Assembly: GCA_945867285.1 (NCBI GenBank) | Contig: CAMBHX010000005.1 | Span: 1 to 27,162, forward strand | DNA: 27,162 nucleotides | Reading direction: 5' to 3' | Source of the DNA: Sulfuricurvum sp. IAE1 | Lineage (GTDB): Bacteria; Campylobacterota; Campylobacteria; Campylobacterales; Sulfurimonadaceae | Part shown: piece after piece, positions 5,424 to 13,763 of the stretch | How positions within the stretch are numbered: the first letter of the stretch is position 1 | Layout of the letters: the number at the start of each line of letters is the position of its first letter | The notes under the pieces: generated by a model | What the model saw: the letters and a program-made list of their open reading frames with translations, nothing else | What the model was told of the DNA's origin: nothing | The model's database searches: none | Made by a program: the position numbers and the translations under genes

Positions 5424-6466
5424 AACTATTAGTATCTGCACTGGAGCACTCCGCTAACGTTCACTTGCGTTATCTGACAAAAGAATTGGGTGATGAAATC
5501 CAGTTAAGCGGCATTTTTGATGAATCTCTAGGAGAAAGTATCGTCGATCTACGCTCCACAGCCATCATGGGGTTTGTGGATGCACTTACAAAACTTCCCT
5601 TTTTCTTTCGTCTCAAGGATCAAATGGTAGAGCTGGCACATGATGCCGACAAAGTATTGCTTATCGACTCATCAGGGTTCAATCTCCCTTTGGCAAAAGC
5701 ACTACGTAAACGATACCCTAACAAAGAAATCATTTACTATATCCTCCCACAAGCATGGGCATGGAAAAAAAAGCGTATCCCTGTGCTGGAAAAAACCATA
5801 ACCAAGTTGTGTTCCATACTCCCTTTTGAACCTTCATATTATTCGCCTCTCGCACCTATCGAATACGTTGGTCATCCGTTACTGGATGAGATCACCGTAC
5901 AAAAAACATCATTGAGCCCTACAGGGATTATCACTTTTATGCCTGGCAGTCGCCCTGGAGAAATCAAAAAACTGATGGATATTTTTAGAGAAGTACGTGC
6001 AAAAATCAAATGTACCGCCATGCTCGTTGTCCCTGCACATTTTTCGCACACAAAAATCGATGAACTCTATGGTGATATTAGCGCTTTTGAAATCACCCAT
6101 GATGCCCATGCTACACTTGCCAACAGTGATTTTGCTTTTATTTGCAGCGGGACAGCGACGCTGGAAGCATGCCTCATCCAAACACCTTTTGTACTGGTCT
6201 ATATTGCGAAAAAACTGGATTATATAATTGGTCGTGCACTTATAAAGCTCCAATATGCAGGTCTTGGCAACCTTCTTTTCGATTACCACTATCATACACC
6301 GTTACATCCTGAATTTATCCAAGACGAGGTCACAGTGGAAAATCTGTATAATAGCTATCTCACAATGGATAGAGAGAAATTTTTCAAACAAGCGTCGCAA
6401 TTACGACTATTTTTACAACACGGTAGCGCAAAGCGTATGTCCGATATCATTAAGGAACAACAATGA
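5420..6466 (+). CDS. lpxB: Lipid-A-disaccharide synthase
   Basis: 348 residues, slightly short of the usual 360-390. LpxB joins UDP-2,3-diacylglucosamine and lipid X into the lipid A disaccharide at the inner face of the cytoplasmic membrane. Recognisable family segments in order: an N-terminal SALEHSANVH in place of the common GExSGD motif, YYILPQAWAWKKKR, EYVGHPLLDE, FMPGSRPGEIKKL and ICSGTATLEACL. This is a GT-B glycosyltransferase layout, with the nucleotide-sugar site in the C-terminal half. It is translationally coupled to the upstream cytochrome gene and the downstream membrane protein gene by 4-nt ATGA overlaps. Confidence is high. Confidence 0.93.
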   Translation: MKLLVSALEHSANVHLRYLTKELGDEIQLSGIFDESLGESIVDLRSTAIMGFVDALTKLPFFFRLKDQMVELAHDADKVLLIDSSGFNLPLAKALRKRYPNKEIIYYILPQAWAWKKKRIPVLEKTITKLCSILPFEPSYYSPLAPIEYVGHPLLDEITVQKTSLSPTGIITFMPGSRPGEIKKLMDIFREVRAKIKCTAMLVVPAHFSHTKIDELYGDISAFEITHDAHATLANSDFAFICSGTATLEACLIQTPFVLVYIAKKLDYIIGRALIKLQYAGLGNLLFDYHYHTPLHPEFIQDEVTVENLYNSYLTMDREKFFKQASQLRLFLQHGSAKRMSDIIKEQQ

Positions 6467-6993
6467 CGAGATTTTTTTCATGGGCTAAAACTCACATCAA
6501 CCGTATCATGGATGAAAAAATCATCCCATATGTTTTCACACTCTCTGATTCCCCAATGCTTTTTAGAGATTTGTTACGTACCAATAAGATGTACCAAGAG
6601 GGGCTAAAACTCGAGGGAAATATCCCTGGTTTTCGCTTTAGTGTCGGTAAAAGCTATATTGTATTTATAGCACTGTGGCATATCGTTATGCTGCCGTTGG
6701 CATTTTTATTTCATAAAGCCTTGGCAAAAATTGATTGTCATTTATTGATTATTATGGCAGTTGTTTTTACAGGAATGTTTTTTGCGATGTATGCAATTTT
6801 CAAAGAGTATCTCATCGATACTGTTGCCCATAAAATTTTAAAACAAGGATGGGAGAACCATTTCCCCCATTTTGATTACACACTACATGCCAAAGACGTA
6901 GCAAAAATCTATTCAGAAGCACTAGAGAAAGAGATAACTCACAAAGAGATGCAATTATATATTTTAGAAAAGCTTGTTGAGGTAAAAAAGTAG
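6463..6993 (+). CDS. Two-helix membrane protein of unknown function
   Basis: I do not recognise this 176-residue protein. It has a basic N-terminal segment of about 60 residues, two hydrophobic helices (about 65-84 and 92-113), and a charged cytoplasmic-looking tail rich in Lys/Glu (about 115-176) that may form helices. Its ATG overlaps the lpxB stop, so it is made from the cytochrome-lpxB transcript, and its role may lie in the cell envelope. The last four codons (V-K-K-stop) lie inside an 11-bp inverted repeat shared with the convergent thioredoxin gene. Confidence 0.7.
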   Translation: MTRFFSWAKTHINRIMDEKIIPYVFTLSDSPMLFRDLLRTNKMYQEGLKLEGNIPGFRFSVGKSYIVFIALWHIVMLPLAFLFHKALAKIDCHLLIIMAVVFTGMFFAMYAIFKEYLIDTVAHKILKQGWENHFPHFDYTLHAKDVAKIYSEALEKEITHKEMQLYILEKLVEVKK

Positions 6994-7007
6994 TTTTACT
7001 TTTTTAC
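6982..7007. terminator. Bidirectional terminator embedded in two convergent coding ends
   Basis: Perfect 11-bp inverted repeat GTAAAAAAGTA / TACTTTTTTAC with a 4-nt loop (6993-6996). On either strand the 3' arm provides a run of six T. Both neighbouring genes end within it, each with Val-Lys-Lys-stop (TAG on plus, TAA on minus), with only two bases between the coding sequences. Confidence 0.65.
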
Positions 7008-7379
7008 GCTGTTTAAAATAGCCATAAAATCGGGGATGTTGGCAGCACCATCATGGCGTTTGAGCTTTGCCCCTTTAGCATTAAGAAAATAGAAAGTTGG
7101 AGTCCCCATAAATCCTAGCCCTGCTGGAATCTTATCTTTTTGAACATCGATATGCACACTGACAAATTTCGCATTGATACTATCTTGGATAGCTGATTCT
7201 TCAAAAACAACACCCTCCATATACTCACATGCAGGACACTCCTCTTTGGACAGCATCAGCATCACATTTTTCTTTTCCTTGGCAGCTTGAATGAGAGCTT
7301 GCTCATAACTCTTTGCCCATTTAATATCTGCCAATAGTGTTGAAGCTATAAGAGTCAATCCTAATACTATTTTGTTCAT
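6996..7379 (-). CDS. Exported thioredoxin-fold protein
   Basis: 127 residues. A Sec signal peptide (residues 1-17, cleaved after LLA) is followed by a thioredoxin fold with the redox pair C48-P-A-C51 and the cis-proline segment GTPTFYF. It resembles SoxW/DsbE-like periplasmic thioredoxins, which take reducing power from DsbD and keep cytochrome or enzyme thiols reduced. Context supports this: its ATG overlaps the dsbD stop (ATGA), so the two are translated together. The substrate is unknown; apocytochromes are an inference, given the several cytochromes encoded nearby. Confidence 0.85.
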   Translation of the reverse strand: MNKIVLGLTLIASTLLADIKWAKSYEQALIQAAKEKKNVMLMLSKEECPACEYMEGVVFEESAIQDSINAKFVSVHIDVQKDKIPAGLGFMGTPTFYFLNAKGAKLKRHDGAANIPDFMAILNSVKK

Positions 7380-9163
7380 TTCATCTCTCCTAGGTGTGTC
7401 AAGAACTCTTCTGGTTTTTTAAACCCTATAATAGTCGCTTCTTTATTTTGAATCCCTTTTTCATCAAAAAACAAAATAGCTGGTGGTCCAAAAATACCGT
7501 ATTTTTTTGTAATTGCTGTAGACGCATTATCGTTGGCAGTAACATCTACTTGCACTAATACAAAATCATCCATAGCCGTTTTAACCGCATTATCCGAAAA
7601 GGTAATCTCTTCATATTCTTTACACGAAGTACACCAATCAGCGTAAAAATCGACTAGCACACGCCTCCCTTTATTTTCCACTAAAATCGAATCCAATTCT
7701 TCAATAGAATTGATTTTTTCAAATGACTTATGCGACATAGTAGTTGCGACTACCTCGCTGTTTTGTTTCACAAAAGGATCAAGCGGATGAAGGAGATTTT
7801 TAGCCCCCGCCATACCACCAATAAGAAGTGTAAGTCCATACAAGAAAATTAACAAGCCTAATGCTTTCACGTTAGACTTAGAGCTCCATGCAGGATGTTG
7901 ACCTATGGGTTCTAAAGCATTCATATTAACTGCTACAAAAACTGCCAATCCTCCCCACAGCAACAATGTTGTATTTTCATCCAAAACACGACCCATCATC
8001 CAAATAGCAATGCCTAGTAACATCACACCAAAAATGGCTTTAATAACATCCATCCACATCCCAGGTTTGGGCATAAAGCGTCCTGAAGTCGTCCCTACGA
8101 TCAATAAAGGAACTCCCATTCCAATACTAAGTGAGAATAATGCTACTCCGCCCAGCAGTGCATCACCCGTCTGACCGATATAAATCAAAGCACCAGCTAA
8201 TGGCGCTGCAACACACGGGCCTACGATCAATGCCGACAAAAATCCCATAATAGCAATACCTGTTATACCACTATGTTTTCCACCCCATTTTGAGAGGCGT
8301 GATTGAATAAAATTAGGGATTTGTAACTCATACACATCAAACATTGATAACGAAAGGAGGACAAAAATAGCAGCAAATACCGTAATAATCCATGGTGTTT
8401 GAAATGCTGCTTGCAAGTTAGCTCCAAAGAGTCCCGCCAATATTCCAGCAATCGTATAAGCAACTGCCATCGACAAAACATATACGAACGAGAGAAAAAA
8501 TGCTCGTCTAGTCCCCATACCCTCACCTTGAGCAATAATCACTGAAGAAATAATAGGAATCATAGGAAAAACACATGGCGTAAGCGACAACAATAATCCA
8601 AATCCAAAAAAGCTAATTAGTATCAACCATAGACTTCCTTCTTGGATAACATTGGCAATCTGATCCGTTTCAGAGGCTGGGTTTTCAATCTTTTCAGGGA
8701 CGACTGGGGAAATCTTACTTGCAGTTAACGTAGTGGATTTCACACTTAAATCATTCGCATCAACTTCTATTTGTAATATAGTTTCTTGAGGTTCATAACA
8801 CAATCCTACTGCTGAACAACCTTGAAAAGAGAGTTTTACATGTATGTTATGCTTACCTTTAATATCCCCTTTTTGGACTAAATCAATAGTCATGACAGGT
8901 GAATCTTCATAAACTTTTTCACCCTCATGCTCAACCGTTTTTGTCAAATTTAAAATATTAATAAACTCAATACCATCATTAGAATTTGCATCCTCAAGTT
9001 TGAGCTTATCTTGATAAAGATAAATCTGATCACCTAGACCAATTTCAATCGAAACGGTATCACCATCAACCATAGATATTTTAGGTTTAAATGCCTCCTC
9101 GGGCTGTAAAAAACTGACAGCATTAAGAGTGATGGTGACAAAAAGAAGCAATAACAATCTCAT
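7376..9163 (-). CDS. dsbD: Thiol:disulfide interchange protein DsbD
   Basis: 595 residues from the ATG at 9163, which has a perfect AAAGGAG RBS; the ORF extends to 9187 without one. DsbD carries electrons from cytoplasmic thioredoxin across the inner membrane to periplasmic thiol proteins. All three redox modules are visible: an N-terminal periplasmic domain with C116 and C122 (GCSAVGLCYEP); a membrane domain with C197 (LTPCVFPMIP) and C317 (VGPCVAAP) in symmetric helices; and a C-terminal thioredoxin domain with C511-T-S-C514. A signal peptide occupies about residues 1-16. It is co-translated with the exported thioredoxin gene downstream and divergent from the YyaL-type gene. Confidence 0.95.
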   Translation of the reverse strand: MRLLLLLFVTITLNAVSFLQPEEAFKPKISMVDGDTVSIEIGLGDQIYLYQDKLKLEDANSNDGIEFINILNLTKTVEHEGEKVYEDSPVMTIDLVQKGDIKGKHNIHVKLSFQGCSAVGLCYEPQETILQIEVDANDLSVKSTTLTASKISPVVPEKIENPASETDQIANVIQEGSLWLILISFFGFGLLLSLTPCVFPMIPIISSVIIAQGEGMGTRRAFFLSFVYVLSMAVAYTIAGILAGLFGANLQAAFQTPWIITVFAAIFVLLSLSMFDVYELQIPNFIQSRLSKWGGKHSGITGIAIMGFLSALIVGPCVAAPLAGALIYIGQTGDALLGGVALFSLSIGMGVPLLIVGTTSGRFMPKPGMWMDVIKAIFGVMLLGIAIWMMGRVLDENTTLLLWGGLAVFVAVNMNALEPIGQHPAWSSKSNVKALGLLIFLYGLTLLIGGMAGAKNLLHPLDPFVKQNSEVVATTMSHKSFEKINSIEELDSILVENKGRRVLVDFYADWCTSCKEYEEITFSDNAVKTAMDDFVLVQVDVTANDNASTAITKKYGIFGPPAILFFDEKGIQNKEATIIGFKKPEEFLTHLGEMK

Positions 9164-9186
9164 AAATCTCCTTTGTATAATTAGCA

Positions 9187-9192
9187 ATTATA
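9187..9192 (-). promoter_or_regulatory. Promoter of dsbD
   Basis: TATAAT on the minus strand, 24 bases upstream of the ATG, giving a leader of about 17 bases that contains the AAAGGAG RBS. Confidence 0.5.
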
Positions 9193-9241
9193 GCGTATTT
9201 AGTAATTGACTAAACAGTATTTATTTTAACAATGTTAACAG

Positions 9242-9247
9242 TACAAT
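9242..9247 (+). promoter_or_regulatory. Possible promoter of the YyaL-type gene
   Basis: TACAAT, 30 bases before the ATG at 9277. Immediately upstream is the dyad TTAAC-AAT-GTTAA (9226-9238), which could bind a regulator. No convincing -35. Confidence 0.35.
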
Positions 9248-9276
9248 AATAGCATATCAACATTAGGTAAACTACC

Positions 9277-11184
9277 ATGTCCAACCGTCTTGCACTCGAA
9301 GATTCACCTTACTTACAACAACACAAAGACAACCCTATCGACTGGTATCCGTGGTGCGATGAAGCATTTGAAAGAGCAAAATCCGAACATAAATCTATCT
9401 TCATTTCGATAGGTTACAGCAGCTGCCATTGGTGTCATGTCATGGAACATGAAGTATTTGAAAAACAAGAGATTGCTGATTTTGTCAATCAATACTTTAT
9501 CTGTATCAAGGTTGATCGTGAGGAGCGTCCTGATATCGATAAACACTTCCAAGAATTACATCTTATGTTAAATCGTCGATCAGGTGGATGGCCACTCTCT
9601 ATCTTTTGTACACCAGAAAATAAACCCTTTTATGCAGCCACTTATATCCCTCCTCATAATCAAAATCAAATGATGGGATTTAGTGAACTCACTGCTATTA
9701 TTACCAATAAAATCGCACTAAATGATGAAAAGTTACTACAAAATGCTGATGAAATCATGAGCTTTATGCAACCTAAAAATACTCCCATTCAAGCCACAAA
9801 ACTCAACGAATCAATGGAAGAAATATTCATCAAGCAAGCATCTGATAATTTTGATGAAATTCATGGCGGTTTTTCAAAAGCACCAAAATTTCCTCATACT
9901 TCCACACTCAAAACACTTATGGCACTCTCTTCAGACACCTATAACACTCACGCTATTATTCAAACGACACTTGAAAAAATGGCTCGCGGAGGGTTATATG
10001 ATCTCATAGATGGGGGATTTTGTCGCTACAGTACTGACAATGAGTGGCTTGTGCCCCATTTTGAAAAAATGACCTATGACAATGCACTGCTATGTGAGCT
10101 TTATGCGCTTGCCTCTGTTCAATTTCACAACCCCTATTTCTTACAGTGTGCACTCCAAACTGCCGATTTTATGATGGCCAAGATGATGGAAAACAATCTC
10201 TTTTACAGTGCAAGTGATGCAGATACTGAAGGTCACGAAGGAAAATACTTCGTCTATACCTATGATCAAATCATTGAAATATTAACTAAAATAAATAGTG
10301 AAAATATTCAAGAAGCAACTGCCCTGCTCTCTCTCACCCCTACTGGAAATTTTGAGAGTAGCACTATCGTCACACTCCCAACACTGGAACGTCCGGTCTG
10401 GTTTAATGATTTTGTACATGAATGTCAAAAACTTCGTTCCTATCGAACCTACCCCTTTATCGACCGTAAAATCAACGTTGCATGGAATGCAATGATGATA
10501 AAATCACTTTTTGTATTAGGTTCACAAGAATCATGCTACAATAAGCAGGCCATCGTTTCACTAGATACTCTTCTCTCAACCATGCTTATCGATGATCAAC
10601 TCTACCACACCACGCTTATTCATAAAAAACCAAAAATAAAAGCATTTTTAGAAGATTACGCCTATTTGTCCAATACACTTATTCAAGCTTACCAAGACAC
10701 CTTTGATGAAGTGTATCTCATACGTGCACAACAATTCGCCAATAAAGCACTAGAGCTTTTTTATGACGAAGGAAAATGGTATTTTAGCCGTGGAGATTTC
10801 CCCACTGTCGCCGAAATGGATGATGGTTCTTATCCTAGTGCACTTGCAATGATGGTAGACACTCTACTAAGCCTAGGAAGTCTTATTGATCACAAGTACC
10901 GCTATTTTGCCTTTAAAAGTCTTGAATATGTTTCACTTAAATTGATGAAAACTCCGATTTATTACCCAAAACTTACCGAGCAAACAGTTCGTTACCTCAA
11001 AGGAGATCGTATCGTTAAGGGAAACAAAGAAAATCTTACAAAATGCACATCATTTGACACACCATTTGTACTGCTAAAATCAGATGAAAGCGTGGAGGGG
11101 TTTTTAATCTGTGGTGAGAGTAGCTGTTTTGCAAATTGTTCAACAGCGGAAGAAGTAAATGCCTTGATTTTGAAGTCATTATAA
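9277..11184 (+). CDS. YyaL/DUF255 thioredoxin-domain protein
   Basis: 635 residues, the usual length for this widely conserved family (YyaL, human SPATA20). The N-terminal 160 residues are a thioredoxin-like DUF255 domain with the family signature C50-H-W-C53 followed by HVME, then DREERPDID and SGGWPLSIF. The rest is an alpha/alpha-barrel region resembling glycoside hydrolase or epimerase toroids (GGLYDLIDGGF, HFEKMTYDNA, ASDADTEGHEGK). No signal peptide is present, so it is cytoplasmic. Biochemical function is not established; a thiol-dependent or sugar-related role is only suggested by the domains. It is divergent from dsbD across 113 bases, so a shared redox response is possible. Confidence 0.88.
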   Translation: MSNRLALEDSPYLQQHKDNPIDWYPWCDEAFERAKSEHKSIFISIGYSSCHWCHVMEHEVFEKQEIADFVNQYFICIKVDREERPDIDKHFQELHLMLNRRSGGWPLSIFCTPENKPFYAATYIPPHNQNQMMGFSELTAIITNKIALNDEKLLQNADEIMSFMQPKNTPIQATKLNESMEEIFIKQASDNFDEIHGGFSKAPKFPHTSTLKTLMALSSDTYNTHAIIQTTLEKMARGGLYDLIDGGFCRYSTDNEWLVPHFEKMTYDNALLCELYALASVQFHNPYFLQCALQTADFMMAKMMENNLFYSASDADTEGHEGKYFVYTYDQIIEILTKINSENIQEATALLSLTPTGNFESSTIVTLPTLERPVWFNDFVHECQKLRSYRTYPFIDRKINVAWNAMMIKSLFVLGSQESCYNKQAIVSLDTLLSTMLIDDQLYHTTLIHKKPKIKAFLEDYAYLSNTLIQAYQDTFDEVYLIRAQQFANKALELFYDEGKWYFSRGDFPTVAEMDDGSYPSALAMMVDTLLSLGSLIDHKYRYFAFKSLEYVSLKLMKTPIYYPKLTEQTVRYLKGDRIVKGNKENLTKCTSFDTPFVLLKSDESVEGFLICGESSCFANCSTAEEVNALILKSL

Positions 11185-11197
11185 ACTTCAATAGCGT

Positions 11198-11203
11198 TAT
11201 AAT
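11198..11203 (+). promoter_or_regulatory. Promoter of ppk2
   Basis: TATAAT 32 bases before the ATG, with AAAGG (11224-11228) as RBS in the short leader. Confidence 0.5.
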
Positions 11204-11235
11204 CTAGCAACCATATAAAAATACAAAGGTCCCCT

Positions 11236-12186
11236 ATGGGTGCAAAAAATGCCATGCTAAAAGATGAAATTGTAACAATAACCAACTTAGACGATATTGT
11301 TCATAAAGATCGAAAAAAATCAAATAATGAAAATGCTACTGAAGAAAAAAAATACTCAAAACGAGAAAAGCGCCTTTCCATTTGGGTCAAAGCCAGTGTT
11401 GTGGAATATGAAGAAGAGCTAAAAAACCTTCAAATCGAGCTGCTTAAACTTCAAAATCATATTAAAGACAAAGGGCTTAAAGTTCTAATGATTTTTGAGG
11501 GACGTGATGCTGCCGGTAAAGGCGGAACGATAAAACGAATTACCGAGCATCTTAATCCACGTGGAGCCCGAGTGGTAGCATTAGACAAACCTTCAGATGT
11601 TGAAAAAACCCAATGGTATTTTCAACGTTATGTTCAACATCTCCCAAGTGCAGGTGAAATGGTCTTTTTTGATCGAAGCTGGTACAACCGTGCTGGAGTT
11701 GAACCGGTTATGGGATTTTGCAGCGAAGAAGAACATAAAGAATTCTTGCATGAAGTGGGTGAATACGAGCGAATGCTAGTAAACTCAGGGATAATTCTAT
11801 TTAAGTTTTATTTTTCTGTCTCTAAAAATGAACAAGCAAGACGGTTTAAAGAACGAAAAACAGATCCTCTAAAGCAATTCAAACTATCACCTGTAGATGA
11901 AAAATCACAAGACTTATGGGATAAATACACCATTGCTAAATATTCAATGCTTTTGGCTTCACATACACTTCATGCACCCTGGATCATTATCCGATCTGAC
12001 AACAAAAAGAAAGCACGTCTCAATTGTTTTAAACATATCCTTGCTCGAAGTAGCTATCCAACAAAGCTCAAAATATCACAACTTCAGACATCCGATAAGA
12101 TCTTACTTAATGGAGACGAGGAACTTAAACTTATGGAATCAAGTATGTCACTTAAAAAGAATGATGAATTTAATGAACGAGGATAA
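11236..12186 (+). CDS. ppk2: Polyphosphate kinase 2
   Basis: 316 residues, one PPK2 domain. The family transfers phosphate between polyphosphate and nucleotides; single-domain members with this motif set generally make nucleoside triphosphate from polyphosphate. The Walker A loop is GRDAAGKGG (89-97), the Walker B/lid start is FFDRSWYNRAGVEPVMGF (144-161), and the lid carries Arg-rich FKERKTDP. Residues 1-48 are a charged Lys/Glu-rich extension that is not part of the fold. AAAGG lies 7 bases before the ATG. It converges on thrC with 8 bases between. From memory, C. jejuni also has ppk2 beside dsbD (Cj0604/Cj0603c). Confidence 0.92.
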   Translation: MGAKNAMLKDEIVTITNLDDIVHKDRKKSNNENATEEKKYSKREKRLSIWVKASVVEYEEELKNLQIELLKLQNHIKDKGLKVLMIFEGRDAAGKGGTIKRITEHLNPRGARVVALDKPSDVEKTQWYFQRYVQHLPSAGEMVFFDRSWYNRAGVEPVMGFCSEEEHKEFLHEVGEYERMLVNSGIILFKFYFSVSKNEQARRFKERKTDPLKQFKLSPVDEKSQDLWDKYTIAKYSMLLASHTLHAPWIIIRSDNKKKARLNCFKHILARSSYPTKLKISQLQTSDKILLNGDEELKLMESSMSLKKNDEFNERG

Positions 12187-12194
12187 GTTCTTCC

Positions 12195-13667
12195 TCATTC
12201 TAAAAATTTCAAAATCTCTGTTTCAATATTTTCTTTATCGATCACTGTATCTTGAACAATAGGCTTAGAAAACAACCCTTGGATCATTGTAGGAATAGGA
12301 GTATTTGCTGTTTTACTAATCGATTTGAGAGCATCAATATCCTGTACATCCACAACGCCATTCAAAGCATTGGCGATTGTAGGGGAGAATTTTGTCCACT
12401 CAGCAGTCGAATAAACAATCGTTTTAAGTGGCTGTGTGGCGCAGCAATCGTAAGCCTTAAAACATGTGGCTGTATGAGGGTCCATCAAATACCCTCCATC
12501 AAATGCCTCTTTAATATACGCTTTTCCTTCTGAACCATTACAATAATCAGCTGAAAACATTGCTTGTAGCTTCATCGTTTCATCATCATCTAGAGTATAA
12601 AAACGGTCATTTTCAAGTTTTTCCATGAGCTCTTTAGTACGAATATCGCCAAATAGATCACACAAAATACGTTCTACGTTACTAGAAATGAGAATATCCA
12701 TAGCTGGAGATGTTGTTGAGACGACCTTGTCATGGCGTAAATCATATCGTCCCGTATTGATAAGACGAGTCAATACATTGTTTTCATTGGAAGCAATAAT
12801 AATTTTCTCAACTGGCAATCCCATTTTGGTGGCATAATACCCACCAAGAGCATTTCCAAAATTTCCGCTTGGGACATCAAGGTAGACTTTTTCACCCATA
12901 ATAATAACATTTTGGCGTACCAATTCCAAATAACTGTGAAGATGGTAAATGATTTGGAAAATAATCCGCCCAAAATTAACCGAATTAGCAGCGGATAGGG
13001 AGATGTTTTTGGATTTGAGTGTCGATTTAAATGTCGCTGAACCTAATAGTTTTTTAAGTGCACTTTGAGCATCATCAAAATCACCATGAATACCAATAAC
13101 TTTAAGATTTTTGGCATCCTCTGTCACCATTTGCAACCGCTGTACGTCTGATGTTCCACCATCAGGATAGAGACATACTACACGAACATTTGGGCGATTT
13201 TTGAATGTTTCCAGTGCTGCTGGACCTGTGTCACCGCTCGTTGCCGCCAAAATCAAATACTCTTCATTACGCTTTTGAGCAATTGAAGACAATACAATAC
13301 CAAAAGGCTGTAACGCCATATCTTTGAACGCACGTGTTGGCCCATGATACAATTCACTCACATAGAGGTCATCTCTTACCTTGACTACGGGTACAGGATT
13401 AGATGGGTCATCAAACTTATCATACAGTGCTAATGCTTCGTTAATAACAGAAGGCTCAATATCAATATCCAAAGTTGTGAGTAAATCAAACGCCAATTCT
13501 TTATAGGAAGAATTCAAATGCTTGGACAAAAATGGTTCACCCAAACTTGGTAATTCTCTGGGAACATACAACCCGCCAAAAGAAGCAATTGGGCTTAAAA
13601 TAGCTTGAGAGAAAGTCACTTCATTGGGATGAATCCCGTCATTAGTACGTGTTTCTATAAATTTCAT
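12195..13667 (-). CDS. thrC: Threonine synthase
   Basis: 490 residues from the ATG at 13667 (MKFIETR); the longer ORF to 13712 adds a hydrophobic stretch unlike the family. This PLP enzyme converts O-phosphohomoserine to threonine. The Schiff-base lysine is in HGPTRAFKDMALQ (K115), and the phosphate-binding loop ATSGDTGPAA lies at 142-151. VNFGRIIFQIIYHLHSYLEL and SGNFGNALGG are typical of the long, E. coli-type threonine synthases. It is downstream of argB on the same strand but has its own -10 box. In C. jejuni, as I recall, nadE, lpxK and thrC are also neighbours. Confidence 0.95.
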   Translation of the reverse strand: MKFIETRTNDGIHPNEVTFSQAILSPIASFGGLYVPRELPSLGEPFLSKHLNSSYKELAFDLLTTLDIDIEPSVINEALALYDKFDDPSNPVPVVKVRDDLYVSELYHGPTRAFKDMALQPFGIVLSSIAQKRNEEYLILAATSGDTGPAALETFKNRPNVRVVCLYPDGGTSDVQRLQMVTEDAKNLKVIGIHGDFDDAQSALKKLLGSATFKSTLKSKNISLSAANSVNFGRIIFQIIYHLHSYLELVRQNVIIMGEKVYLDVPSGNFGNALGGYYATKMGLPVEKIIIASNENNVLTRLINTGRYDLRHDKVVSTTSPAMDILISSNVERILCDLFGDIRTKELMEKLENDRFYTLDDDETMKLQAMFSADYCNGSEGKAYIKEAFDGGYLMDPHTATCFKAYDCCATQPLKTIVYSTAEWTKFSPTIANALNGVVDVQDIDALKSISKTANTPIPTMIQGLFSKPIVQDTVIDKENIETEILKFLE

Positions 13668-13695
13668 AATTATATACCCCAATAAAAAGTGCAAA

Positions 13696-13701
13696 ATTAT
13701 A
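13696..13701 (-). promoter_or_regulatory. Promoter of thrC
   Basis: TATAAT on the minus strand within GGCTATAAT, 29 bases upstream of the thrC ATG. It lies in the 96-base gap after argB, so thrC can be expressed independently of the nadE-argB run. Confidence 0.5.
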
Positions 13702-13763
13702 GCCAAAAACAAAGTACAATACTCTTATAGAAGGTATAGACTTTTATCAAAAACCTTCAACAA

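Noticed and set aside
8263..8535. 90-codon minus-strand frame inside dsbD
   Set aside because: It overlaps the dsbD membrane domain in another frame; dsbD is intact and strongly supported.
13730..13758. GAAGGT/ACCTTC inverted repeat after argB as a terminator
   Set aside because: Six base pairs with a 17-base loop and no proper U-run; too weak to call.
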